DNA of 64,000 nt, from the NCBI RefSeq assembly GCF_000526515.1, contig NZ_JAGF01000001.1:1550001-1614000 (forward strand). The letters run 5' to 3'. The notes below the pieces were generated by a model. The model ran no database searches and was not told the DNA's origin. It worked only from the letters and a program-made list of their open reading frames with translations. This DNA is from Cellulomonas sp. KRMCY2 (GTDB taxonomy: Bacteria; Actinomycetota; Actinomycetes; Actinomycetales; Cellulomonadaceae). Below are positions 31,123 through 38,534 of the stretch, in pieces (within the stretch, counting starts at the first letter, position 1; every line of letters starts with the position of its first letter). Made by a program: the position numbers and the translations under genes.

Positions 31123-32715
31123 ATGAGCCTCGACCGCTACGTCATCGGGGTCGATCTCGGTACCGGCGGGCCCAAGGTCGCCCTCATGGGCGTCGCCGGC
31201 GACCTGGTCGGACACGAGTCGGCGAAGGTGGAGCTGATCCTGCAACCCGGCGGTGGCGCCGAGCAGGATCCCCAGGCGTGGTGGGACGCCATCGTCGGCT
31301 GTACTCGTCGTCTCCTGGAACGTCACCATGTCGACGCCGAGTCGGTGTCCGCCATCTGCATGAGCAGCCAGTGGGGTGGTCTGGTTCCGGTGGACGCCGA
31401 CGGCCGCCACCTCCACAACGCCCTCATCTGGATGGACGCCCGCGGCGAGGTGTACTCCCGGGCGCTGACGTCGGGCGGGATCACCGTGCCGGGAGCCGGG
31501 TACAACGCCAGGGCGCTGCGCCAGTGGATCGTCAAGACCGGCGGGGTGCCGTCCCGGTCGGGCAAGGATCCCGTGGGTCAGGCGCAGTGGCTGCGACATC
31601 ATCGTCCCGATGTCTACTCGGCGGCCGCCTACCTGCTCGATGTGCCCGAGTACCTGACGATGCGCCTCACCGGTCGCGCGGTGGCAGGGTTCGACACGGC
31701 CGTCCTGCGCTGGTGCACGGACAACCGTGACCCGGCGGCCGTCCGCTACGACCCTGACCTGGTGCGGCGTTCGGGATTCGACGTCGACAAGCTCCCCGAG
31801 CTGGTGCCACCGGCCACGGTCGTGGGGACACTCACGTCAGAGGCGGCGGCCGAGCTCGGGCTGCGGCGGCAGGTCGAGGTGGTGGCCGGTACCGGCGACA
31901 CCACTGCCGCTGCCGTCGGCGCCGGTGCGGTCCAGGACTATGCGGCGCACCTGTACATCGGCACCTCGGCCTGGCTGAGCTGCCACGTTCCCTTCAAGCG
32001 CACCGATCTCGTTCGCAATGTCGCGTCGTTGCCGGCGGTTGTGCCGGGTCGCTACTGGGTGGCGACGATCCAGGACGTGGCCGGCAAGGCCATCGACTGG
32101 CTCATCGACAACGTCGTCTATCCGGACGACGCCATGGGCGACACGACGCCCGCGCCGGCCGACGCCCTCGAGCGGTTGAACGCGCTGGCCCTGACCTCGC
32201 CCCCGGGCGCCAACGGCGTCGTGTTCGCACCCTGGCTCAACGGCGAACGCACACCCGTCGACGATCCACACGTGCGTGGCGGGTGGGTGGGCGTGTCGCT
32301 CGAGACGTCACGCGCCGACCTGGTGCGGGCCGTGTTCGAAGGCATCGCACTCAACGCCCGCTGGATGAAGGACGCGGTCGAGAGGTTCGTGCGCAAGGAG
32401 CTGCCCGGCGGTTTCCCGGCGATCACCTACGTCGGTGGCGGCGCCCAGTCGGAGCTGTGGTGCCAGACGCTGGCCGACGTGCTCGGGTGCACCGTGCGCC
32501 AGGCCGAGGACCCGGTCCTCGCCAATGCCCGTGGGGCGGCGTTCATCGCCGCGATCGGCATCGGAGAGCTGGCCTGGTCCGACATCCCGGGCCTGGTCCG
32601 CATCACCCGCCACTACGAGCCGGACCCGGCGGCGGCCGCGGTCCACGACCGCAACTACCGGACCTTCACCGACCTCTACCGGAGCGTCAAGGGCCTGTAT
32701 CGCGTCCGGCGATGA
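31123..32715 (+). CDS. FGGY family carbohydrate kinase (xylulokinase-like)
   Basis: A 530-residue ATP-dependent sugar kinase. The N-terminal phosphate loop is 'VIGVDLGTGGPKVALMGVAG', substrate-site residues lie in 'SSQWGGLVPVDADG' and 'ALIWMDARGE', and the C-terminal FGGY signature is 'ITYVGGGAQSELWCQTLADV'. It is somewhat longer than typical xylulokinases. It lies 25 bp after the aldolase-aminotransferase fusion and probably phosphorylates the imported sugar or polyol before the aldolase step. The exact sugar is not inferable. Confidence 0.9.
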   Translation: MSLDRYVIGVDLGTGGPKVALMGVAGDLVGHESAKVELILQPGGGAEQDPQAWWDAIVGCTRRLLERHHVDAESVSAICMSSQWGGLVPVDADGRHLHNALIWMDARGEVYSRALTSGGITVPGAGYNARALRQWIVKTGGVPSRSGKDPVGQAQWLRHHRPDVYSAAAYLLDVPEYLTMRLTGRAVAGFDTAVLRWCTDNRDPAAVRYDPDLVRRSGFDVDKLPELVPPATVVGTLTSEAAAELGLRRQVEVVAGTGDTTAAAVGAGAVQDYAAHLYIGTSAWLSCHVPFKRTDLVRNVASLPAVVPGRYWVATIQDVAGKAIDWLIDNVVYPDDAMGDTTPAPADALERLNALALTSPPGANGVVFAPWLNGERTPVDDPHVRGGWVGVSLETSRADLVRAVFEGIALNARWMKDAVERFVRKELPGGFPAITYVGGGAQSELWCQTLADVLGCTVRQAEDPVLANARGAAFIAAIGIGELAWSDIPGLVRITRHYEPDPAAAAVHDRNYRTFTDLYRSVKGLYRVRR

Positions 32716-32763
32716 CGTATGGCCGAACACGCTCGCGCCGACAGCCAGCGAGAAGGAGGAACG

Positions 32764-33987
32764 GTGAGCTCGCAGTATCAGCTGTACGGGTACCGCTGGG
32801 TGGTGCTGACCGTCTTCATGCTGGTCAACGTGACCATCCAGGTCCTGTGGATCTCGTATGCATCGGTCACCGGTCCCGCCGCTGAGTTCTATGGCGTCTC
32901 CGACCTGCAGATCGGTCTACTGGCGATGACGTTCATGATCGCCTTCATCCCGCTGTCCATCCCGGCGTCGTGGGTGATCGACACGTACGGCTTCAGGGTC
33001 GCCGTCGGCATCGGTGTCACTCTGATGGGAGTCTTCGGGCTCCTGCGCGGGTTCGCCGGCGCCAGCTACGGGCTCGTGCTCGGCGCCACGATCGGCATCG
33101 CCGTCGCCCAACCGTTCCTGCTCAACGCGTGGACCACCGTTCCCGCGAAGTGGTTCCCCGTCGACGGCCGGGCTACCGCTGTCGGGTTGGTGACGCTGGC
33201 CAACCTGATCGGCACCGCGCTCGGGCTGGCCCTGACGCCGGTGCTCATCGAGTCGATGTCCCTGCCCACCGTCCAGCTGATCTACGGCTCTGTGGCCGCG
33301 GCCAGCTCGGTCCTGTTCCTGGTGCTGGCGCGCGAGAAGCCGCCAACGCCGCCAGGCGAGCCCGGGTCGGAGACCCGGGCGCTCGTCTTCGACGGGCTCA
33401 GGCACGCCCTCAAGGTCAAGCCCTTCCTGCTGATGCTCGCCGTCGCGCTGATCGGCCTGGGGATCTTCAACGGCATCAACACCTGGATCGAGGCCATCAT
33501 CAGGCCGCGTGGATTCACTCCCACCGATGCCGGGGCACTGGGCGCCGTCATGATCCTCGGCGGCCTGGTTGGCGTGGTCGTCATCCCTGTGCTGTCTGAT
33601 CGACAGCAGAGGCGCCAGCGCTATCTGATGATCGCGGTGGTCGGTGCGATCCCGGGCCTACTGGGGCTGACCTTCTTCACCGCGCCGCCGTTGCTCTTCG
33701 GCTCCGCGCTGGTGTTGGGGTTCTTCCTCGTCAGTGCCCTCCCGGTCGGCATGCAGTACGCCGCCGAGATCACCTACCCCACCCCGGAAGCCACCTCCAA
33801 CGGTCTGATCCAGCTCTTCGGACAGGGCGCGGTGGTGTTCGTCTACGTCATGGAGGCGATGAAAGGCCAGAACGGCTCGTTCACCCCGTCGTTGCTGCTG
33901 GCAGCTGGGCTCCTGGTGGTGAGCGCCGGACTGGTGACACAGATGCGTGATCCCCACGAGATCCATGGCCAGGCCCACGCACGGTGA
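32764..33987 (+). CDS. MFS transporter
   Basis: A 407-residue permease with 12 predicted helices: 'WVVLTVFMLVNVTIQVLWIS' first, a central loop with 'REKPPTPPGEPGSET', and 'ISYASVTGPAAEFYGVSDLQ' typical of nutrient-importing MFS members (phthalate/lincomycin-like groups). AAGGAGG (32753-32759) decides GTG 32764 (VSSQYQLYGYRW) over the upstream ATG at 32719. Last gene of the PucR-linked operon and the likely uptake route for its substrate. Confidence 0.88.
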   Translation: MSSQYQLYGYRWVVLTVFMLVNVTIQVLWISYASVTGPAAEFYGVSDLQIGLLAMTFMIAFIPLSIPASWVIDTYGFRVAVGIGVTLMGVFGLLRGFAGASYGLVLGATIGIAVAQPFLLNAWTTVPAKWFPVDGRATAVGLVTLANLIGTALGLALTPVLIESMSLPTVQLIYGSVAAASSVLFLVLAREKPPTPPGEPGSETRALVFDGLRHALKVKPFLLMLAVALIGLGIFNGINTWIEAIIRPRGFTPTDAGALGAVMILGGLVGVVVIPVLSDRQQRRQRYLMIAVVGAIPGLLGLTFFTAPPLLFGSALVLGFFLVSALPVGMQYAAEITYPTPEATSNGLIQLFGQGAVVFVYVMEAMKGQNGSFTPSLLLAAGLLVVSAGLVTQMRDPHEIHGQAHAR

Positions 33988-34177
33988 GCGTGTCCCGAGC
34001 CCGAGCCCGAGGCGACGAGGGGCTCGCGGGGGGCGGGACTCTCTCGGGCTCGCGGCCGCTATCCGCGAGTGCGACCTCGGGGGGTGCTGGACTCACCCCG
34101 GGTCTCGAGTCACTGGTCTCGGTCGGCGTCGCAACCGAGTGCGGAGATGAACCGAGAGGGCCGGATCTGAACCCCCC

Positions 34178-34198
34178 CTATGGCACGTTCTGGCATGC
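34178..34198. repeat. Left 21-bp direct repeat, possible att site
   Basis: CTATGGCACGTTCTGGCATG plus one base matches 18 of 21 positions with the sequence at 40971-40991 beside tRNA-Gly. The 6.8 kb between them holds accessory genes. The sequence around 33988-34266 is otherwise without a gene. Confidence 0.4.
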
Positions 34199-34266
34199 CA
34201 CTGGGGCTGACTCGGTCGGTTCCCTCGCGACGAGATGGCTGGCGATCTTGACCAGGCCGGTGTCCT

Positions 34267-34695
34267 TCACGTGACCTCCCGACATCCGAGCGGCTCTCGG
34301 GCTGTCGCGGTGGCCGGACACAACTGGTGACTCACGCCACGGTTGTCGGGACCCGCCCAGACGTCCGCGCTGTTGTCGATGAACAGCTCCAGTCCCTCGA
34401 TACCTGCGCCGACGCGGTAGTAGGTCACGATCGGGTCGCCCTCAGTGGTGGGCATCGAGACCACCAGCTCTGCGCCCGCCTCGGATCCCTCATCGAGGCA
34501 GTCCCAGGCGGCCTCGGGGACGACTTCGCCCTGGTCGAGCTCCAGGACTCCGCACGATGGCAGCTCGTCCCGCTGGGAGAGAAGGTCCGCCGGAGTCGCC
34601 GGCGCATCGGCGGACGTTCCACAGCTCGTCACGGCGAGCGGGATGAGCGCGGCTGCGAAAAGGGCCCGAGCCCTGGCGGCGTGAGCGTGAACCAT
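34267..34695 (-). CDS. Hypothetical lipoprotein
   Basis: A 142-residue protein with a lipoprotein signal 'ARALFAAALIPLAVTSC' (lipobox AVTS-C, Cys at residue 25). The mature part contains four cysteines ('LPSCGVLEL', 'AAWDCLDEG', 'HQLCPATATA', 'PLGCREVT'), likely two disulfides, and no recognised domain. 'DEGSEAGAELVVSMPTTEGD' resembles small actinobacterial exported proteins of unknown role. It is alone on its strand at the left end of the accessory island. Confidence 0.7.
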   Translation of the reverse strand: MVHAHAARARALFAAALIPLAVTSCGTSADAPATPADLLSQRDELPSCGVLELDQGEVVPEAAWDCLDEGSEAGAELVVSMPTTEGDPIVTYYRVGAGIEGLELFIDNSADVWAGPDNRGVSHQLCPATATAREPLGCREVT

Positions 34696-34885
34696 GCGAC
34701 CCGTCCCTTCGAGGTTCCTCTCGATCCGCGTATGTCACGGCGTTGCCCAACCTTGCCGGCCTGAGTACCAGATCCACCGCGGAGTCCTTGCTGGAAGTGA
34801 CCGCGTGGCGCCAGCGTGCCGGGACCGGGGTGGGGTGTTTCGGGGCCGACCTGGCGCTGGAACCATGCTCGTCGCCGCGCACGAG

Positions 34886-36175
34886 TCACGGCCCGAGAAG
34901 CGCGAGGGGGACGACGGCGACGCCGTCCTGGCGCCGATACGCGCGCTTGCCGGTGGTCAGGACGACCATGTCGACCAGGTCGTCGCCGAGCCGATCCTTC
35001 AGCCACAGCAGGTGACGTAGATCGTGAGGTGTCGGGGTCTCCGCCAGCTTGACCTCGATCGCGACGACTCGTCCGTCGTGGCGCTCGACGAGGAAGTCCA
35101 CCTCGCGGTCGCCGGTCTTGGTGCGCAGGTGGGCGACCTCAGCCTCTGCCCCTTGGGCGTAGACGCGGACACTGAGTGCGGCGAGGGACTCGAACAGCGC
35201 ACCCAGCAGGGTGCCGTCTCGGGGGACCGCGATGCTGCCCTCGCCTCCGGAAAGGAGCTTGTCGGAGGTCACGCCGAGCAGGGAAGCCGCGAGGGCGGGA
35301 TCGGCCAGGTACCACTTCGGGGACGTGGTCAGGCGGTTCAGCCGTGACATGGTCGGCACGTATCCGGGGAGCGGGTCGGCGACCCAGATCCGCTCCAGTG
35401 CCTCGCGGTAGGCCTGGACTGTGGACCGTGCCGGCGTGTTCCCGTCGCCCGCTGTCGCTGCGTCGCGGATCTTCTCCATCGTCGTGGTCGTGCCTGTGGC
35501 CGCAGCAAAGGCCGTCATCCAGCGACGTAGCCCGTGCGGGTTGCGGACCGGCTGGCCGGCCTCGTCGAAGCCCCGATCGACGATCCGGCCTATGTACCCG
35601 GCGAGCAGACTGCGTTGCACCCGTGGAGACGGTGAGGCGATCCCAGGGAAGCCGCCGCGGACGATCTCGTCGGTGTACTCCCGCAACCCCACTCCCGTTT
35701 CGCCCCGGATGGGGTCGGTTCCATCGAGGAGCCGCGCCAGCGAAACCGTCGGAACGTCGCCCCCACGCTCGGCGAGCGTCATGGGCCGCATCCGGACGGT
35801 GACGATGCGCCCAGCACCGGAGTGGGTCTGCGGTGTCTGAGGCGACGCCGACCCGGTGAGCAGGAACCTGCCGGGTGCCGGGCGGTCGTCGACTGCCCGC
35901 CGCACCAGGTCCCACGACGGCTGCCATCGCTGCCACTCATCGATCAGGATTGGCTCGGGTCCCTGAACAAGGCCGCTCGTCTCGGCGAGGACCACCGCGA
36001 GCGTCGCCGGGTCGTCGAGGCGATGAATCGTCGCCGCGCGCCGGGTCGCAGTGGCGGTCTTCCCCACGCCCTTGGGGCCGTCGATGCTGATCGCCGGTAG
36101 TCCCGTGAGCAGCTCGTCAAGTTCATCATCGAGGACTCTGCGACGGTAGTCCGTGTTCGCCGACATGCTGCTCAT
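34886..36175 (-). CDS. DUF4143 AAA+ ATPase
   Basis: A 429-residue ATPase of the AAA_14/DUF4143 family. Walker A is GPKGVGKT (33-40), Walker B 'EPILIDEWQRW' (D, E), and sensor-1 'RFLLTGSASPQTPQT'. The C-terminal DUF4143 part carries a restriction-nuclease-like 'TKTGDREVDFLVERHDGRVV' and 'AIEVKLAETPTPHDL' (E-VD...EVK). The family is common in mobile regions and its role is unsettled. The start is ATG 36175, six bases after TAGTAT, or ATG 36166. A truncated paralogue lies at 27031-27385. Three 13-bp repeats precede the promoter. Confidence 0.88.
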   Translation of the reverse strand: MSSMSANTDYRRRVLDDELDELLTGLPAISIDGPKGVGKTATATRRAATIHRLDDPATLAVVLAETSGLVQGPEPILIDEWQRWQPSWDLVRRAVDDRPAPGRFLLTGSASPQTPQTHSGAGRIVTVRMRPMTLAERGGDVPTVSLARLLDGTDPIRGETGVGLREYTDEIVRGGFPGIASPSPRVQRSLLAGYIGRIVDRGFDEAGQPVRNPHGLRRWMTAFAAATGTTTTMEKIRDAATAGDGNTPARSTVQAYREALERIWVADPLPGYVPTMSRLNRLTTSPKWYLADPALAASLLGVTSDKLLSGGEGSIAVPRDGTLLGALFESLAALSVRVYAQGAEAEVAHLRTKTGDREVDFLVERHDGRVVAIEVKLAETPTPHDLRHLLWLKDRLGDDLVDMVVLTTGKRAYRRQDGVAVVPLALLGP

Positions 36176-36181
36176 GCGGAG

Positions 36182-36187
36182 ATACTA
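36182..36187 (-). promoter_or_regulatory. -10 element of the DUF4143 gene
   Basis: Coding-strand TAGTAT lies exactly six bases before ATG 36175, a leaderless arrangement. The 13-bp repeats begin about 20 bp further upstream, where a -35 region or activator site would be. Confidence 0.55.
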
Positions 36188-36208
36188 TGCCAGGTCGGCG
36201 CTATAACG

Positions 36209-36267
36209 CTACAAAAAGTCGCCAGTTCGCACTACAAAAAGTCGGCTGACTATGCTTCAGAAAGTCG
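36209..36267. repeat. Three 13-bp direct repeats at 23-bp period
   Basis: CTACAAAAAGTCG at 36209-36221 and 36232-36244, and CTTCAGAAAGTCG at 36255-36267. The 23-bp period is exact. They lie just upstream of the DUF4143 promoter and look like an operator or iteron array. Confidence 0.75.
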
Positions 36268-36429
36268 GGCCGATCTGTGCGGACCATCGTGCATCTGCAG
36301 ACGTGACGCCAGACAGTCTGCAGGCGCTTGCGTTGACAGTCTGCAAGATCTAGGCCGGTCACCAGTGATGCGTCAAGTACTCACGTGAGCAGGAAAGCAC
36401 GACGCCAGACTCCTCACGGCCGATAGCCG

Positions 36430-36580
36430 AAGTGATGACGAGTACGCGTCGTCGGCAGCGACGCGATGACGGGTCGATGACGGCGCTCCGGGCACCGGCC
36501 CGTCATCGAGCGCGTCATCGATGGATCGGGTTCCGTCATCGGCTCGGCGGGAGCGTCTTGGGTCCCGTCATCGGCCGGAC
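36430..36580. repeat. CGATGACGG / CCGTCATCG repeat cluster
   Basis: Forward CGATGACGG occurs near 36464 and 36475 (and a GTGATGACG at 36432). The inverted form CGTCATCG occurs near 36501, 36513, 36533 and 36567, with another inside the next gene's 3' end near 36643. The first pair and the following copies can fold back on each other. No gene is seen in 36188-36615 apart from these repeats and the DUF4143 control region. Confidence 0.6.
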
Positions 36581-36615
36581 GGCGGGAGGGGTGTCAGGCG
36601 GCCGGTGCGCCCACC

Positions 36616-37245
36616 TCAGCCCACGGCGAGGGCGGGGACAAGCGTCATCGGTCCGACCAGAGCGCGGCCGTCACGGCGGATCTCGGAAAGCAGGCGCTCG
36701 CCGGCCGCCGCCATGGACCGCAGCTGGTCGACCGACCGGTCGAGCACCTCACACGGGTTGCCGGTCCAGCGGGTCACCTGGTCCACGAATTCGGTCAGGT
36801 CGCGGTTCCAGTCCTCGTCGTCGTCGTCGACGCTGGGAGGTCGGATGACGAGAAGGTCGATGTCACTGGTCGAGTCGCCATCGCCTCTCGCAGCGGATCC
36901 GTAGACCACGACGCCGTCGGGCATGTGAGTCCAGCCGTTCGCATGCTCTGCGATCCGCTGCCACAGCTGCGTGCGCAGGGACGCCAGCGCCCCAATTGGG
37001 CCGGCAGCGAGGTGCTCGCGGTTGAGGGAGAACAGCGACGCGGAGCCAGCCGGCGTCCGGTTCACGAGGCCTGCCTCGGCGAGCTCGTTGAGGATGCTTG
37101 CGACCCGAGGCTGGGAGACCCGTGGCTGGGTGAGCTTGGCGACCGCCCGGCCGGTGAGGGGAGTCGTGGTGGACGCCAGGACGGCAAGCACGGGACCGTG
37201 CGCCGACGGCACCACGTCGGCCATCGGGTTTGAGACGTCCATCAT
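36616..37245 (-). CDS. Winged-helix - nucleotidyltransferase (MNT) protein
   Basis: A 209-residue protein. Residues about 15-85 form a winged helix of the MarR/ArsR kind ('RAVAKLTQPRVSQPRVASIL', 'EAGLVNRTPAG'). Residues about 105-200 are a minimal nucleotidyltransferase with 'VVYGSAARGDGDSTSDIDLL', matching GSx10DxD exactly. There is no HEPN gene beside it on this strand, so it is either a solitary regulator/transferase or an orphan antitoxin. The start is ATG 37245 after GGGGAG (ATG 37242 also possible). A TATCCT box at 37279-37284 gives a leader of about 27 nt. Confidence 0.8.
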   Translation of the reverse strand: MMDVSNPMADVVPSAHGPVLAVLASTTTPLTGRAVAKLTQPRVSQPRVASILNELAEAGLVNRTPAGSASLFSLNREHLAAGPIGALASLRTQLWQRIAEHANGWTHMPDGVVVYGSAARGDGDSTSDIDLLVIRPPSVDDDDEDWNRDLTEFVDQVTRWTGNPCEVLDRSVDQLRSMAAAGERLLSEIRRDGRALVGPMTLVPALAVG

Positions 37246-37278
37246 CTCCCCAGCGAGTGGTCAACTGCTCATGCGAGC

Positions 37279-37284
37279 AGGATA
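37279..37284 (-). promoter_or_regulatory. -10 element upstream of the wHTH-MNT gene
   Basis: Coding-strand TATCCT is followed six bases later by ATGAGCAGTTGA, a three-codon leader frame. CGCATGAGCAG is shared with the start of the DUF4143 gene, so the two promoters may be related by duplication. Confidence 0.4.
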
Positions 37285-37330
37285 GTACTCACGCCGCCCG
37301 AGTGCATCGAGGTCAGGACTGTCGCGCGCC

Positions 37331-37348
37331 CATACCTCTAACGGTATG
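37331..37348. promoter_or_regulatory. Operator palindrome of the MNT-HEPN toxin-antitoxin operon
   Basis: CATACC-TCTAAC-GGTATG is a perfect 6+6 inverted repeat. It overlaps the -10 TATGAT (37345-37350), which sits six bases before the GTG of the antitoxin gene. This fits autorepression by the antitoxin's own XRE domain. Confidence 0.7.
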
Positions 37349-37350
37349 AT
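37345..37350 (+). promoter_or_regulatory. -10 element, leaderless promoter of the toxin-antitoxin operon
   Basis: TATGAT is followed by six bases and then GTG 37357. It is the best -10 match in the window. Confidence 0.65.
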
Positions 37351-37356
37351 TGCTCC

Positions 37357-37866
37357 GTGGATGCTGCGACCCTGATCCGCACGAGGCGCGAGGCGGCTGG
37401 CCTGAGCCAGGACGCCCTGGCGGCGCGTGCCGGGACGTCGCAGCCGGCGGTGTCGCGCTACGAGTCCGGCGCCAGCTCTCCCTCTGTCGAGACACTCGAC
37501 CGGCTGCTCGCGGCGATGGGGGCGCGCCTGGAGCTGAACGCCGAGGCCTCGTCGCGTCGCCTCGACGTCCGTACCCCTCGGATGGCGAAGCTGCGCGCGA
37601 ACCGAGCCCGCGTCCGCCTCATCGCCCACAAGCACGGCGCCTCGAATGTCCGGGTCTTCGGGTCGGTTGCGCGAGGCGAGGACGGGCCTGAGTCGGACGT
37701 CGACCTGCTCGTCGACCTCGACGTGCACAAGCGTGGCCTGCTGCCGCTTGCGGCGATTGCGGATGAACTGTCGGCGCTACTGCACGAGCGCGTTGACGTC
37801 GCGCCGGCCAGCGCCTTGGCGCCGCGTGTCGCGGACTCGGCGCTTGCTGAGGCGGTGCCGCTGTGA
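37357..37866 (+). CDS. mntA: XRE-MNT antitoxin (MntA-like nucleotidyltransferase)
   Basis: A 169-residue fusion. Residues 1-60 are an XRE helix-turn-helix ('RREAAGLSQDALAARAGTSQ', 'PAVSRYESGASSPSVETLDR'). Residues about 80-165 are a minimal nucleotidyltransferase with 'FGSVARGEDGPESDVDLLVD' (G102-S103, D114, D116), an exact GSx10DxD. MntA proteins neutralise HepT by transferring AMP to a tyrosine next to its RNase motif. The added XRE domain would give the operon its own repressor. It overlaps the HEPN gene by 4 bp. The GTG start follows a TATGAT box by six bases. Confidence 0.9.
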   Translation: MDAATLIRTRREAAGLSQDALAARAGTSQPAVSRYESGASSPSVETLDRLLAAMGARLELNAEASSRRLDVRTPRMAKLRANRARVRLIAHKHGASNVRVFGSVARGEDGPESDVDLLVDLDVHKRGLLPLAAIADELSALLHERVDVAPASALAPRVADSALAEAVPL

Positions 37867-38213
37867 GCCGATCGAGTGGGCAGCGGCTGGCGGACATCCT
37901 GACTGCGATCTCGGCGATCGATGGGGCTGAGGCCGTGGGGCGGCGGCACACGGAGGATGATGAGCTGCCCGACGTCGTTCTGGCCGCCATCCAGTTCCAC
38001 GTCTTCACGATCGGCGAGGCCGTCAAGGCGCTGCCCAGCGAACTGACAGCCCAACGGCCCGACGTGCCGTGGTCCGACATCGCCCGGATGCGCGACCTGA
38101 TCGGGCACCACTACTACAAGCTCGACGCGGTCATCGTCCGGGCGACGATCGGCGAGCCACTCGAGCGCCTCCGCGCCGCGTGCGAGGCGATGCTCGCTGA
38201 GAACCTCGCCTGA
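37863..38213 (+). CDS. hepT: HEPN (DUF86/HepT) ribonuclease toxin
   Basis: A 116-residue all-helical HEPN protein. The catalytic motif Rx4HxY is intact in 'RMRDLIGHHYYKLD' (R77, H82, Y84). Y84 is the tyrosine modified by MntA in characterised systems. 'VLAAIQFHVFTIGEAVKALP' is the usual middle helix. GTGAGC at 37863 overlaps the antitoxin stop, so both proteins are translationally coupled. HepT toxins cleave RNA, probably tRNA or mRNA. The pair is a complete type VII-class toxin-antitoxin module. Confidence 0.9.
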   Translation: MSRSSGQRLADILTAISAIDGAEAVGRRHTEDDELPDVVLAAIQFHVFTIGEAVKALPSELTAQRPDVPWSDIARMRDLIGHHYYKLDAVIVRATIGEPLERLRAACEAMLAENLA

Positions 38214-38534
38214 CGCACTTCGCAGAGACCGGCGCCATGGCTGACCCCGTCGGCGCGTGCGATGACGGGCGGCGACTCTGTTTGCACCACGGTGCCGCTG
38301 ACCGCCTCGCCGCGGCAGTGCCTAGATTCTGCAGCGCCCGTCATCGTCGGCCGGGCCGGCCGCCGTGAGGGGGCCGAAGACGTCCGGAAGTGCCGATGAG
38401 CGTGAAGTCGGCCGGGGCCGGCGGACGTGTGGTTTCACGGCCCTGTCGCCGCAGCAGACCCTGTCGTACTTGGGCGCCACAATCGAGACTGCGAGGGCTG
38501 CCCGGCCTCGCAGCTTCCCGAGGTGGTGTCCCGA
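38214..38534. other. Gene-free stretch with a 12-bp inverted repeat
   Basis: CGATGACGGGCG (38260-38271) and CGCCCGTCATCG (38335-38346) are perfect inverted repeats 63 bp apart and contain the same CGATGACGG motif as the cluster at 36430-36580. A GTG-started frame from 38427 is open, but I place the next gene's start later. No promoter is obvious. Confidence 0.5.

Noticed and set aside
38427..38534. N-terminal extension of the membrane protein from GTG 38427
   Set aside because: No ribosome site, unconvincing sequence; GAGGTGG supports GTG 38535.
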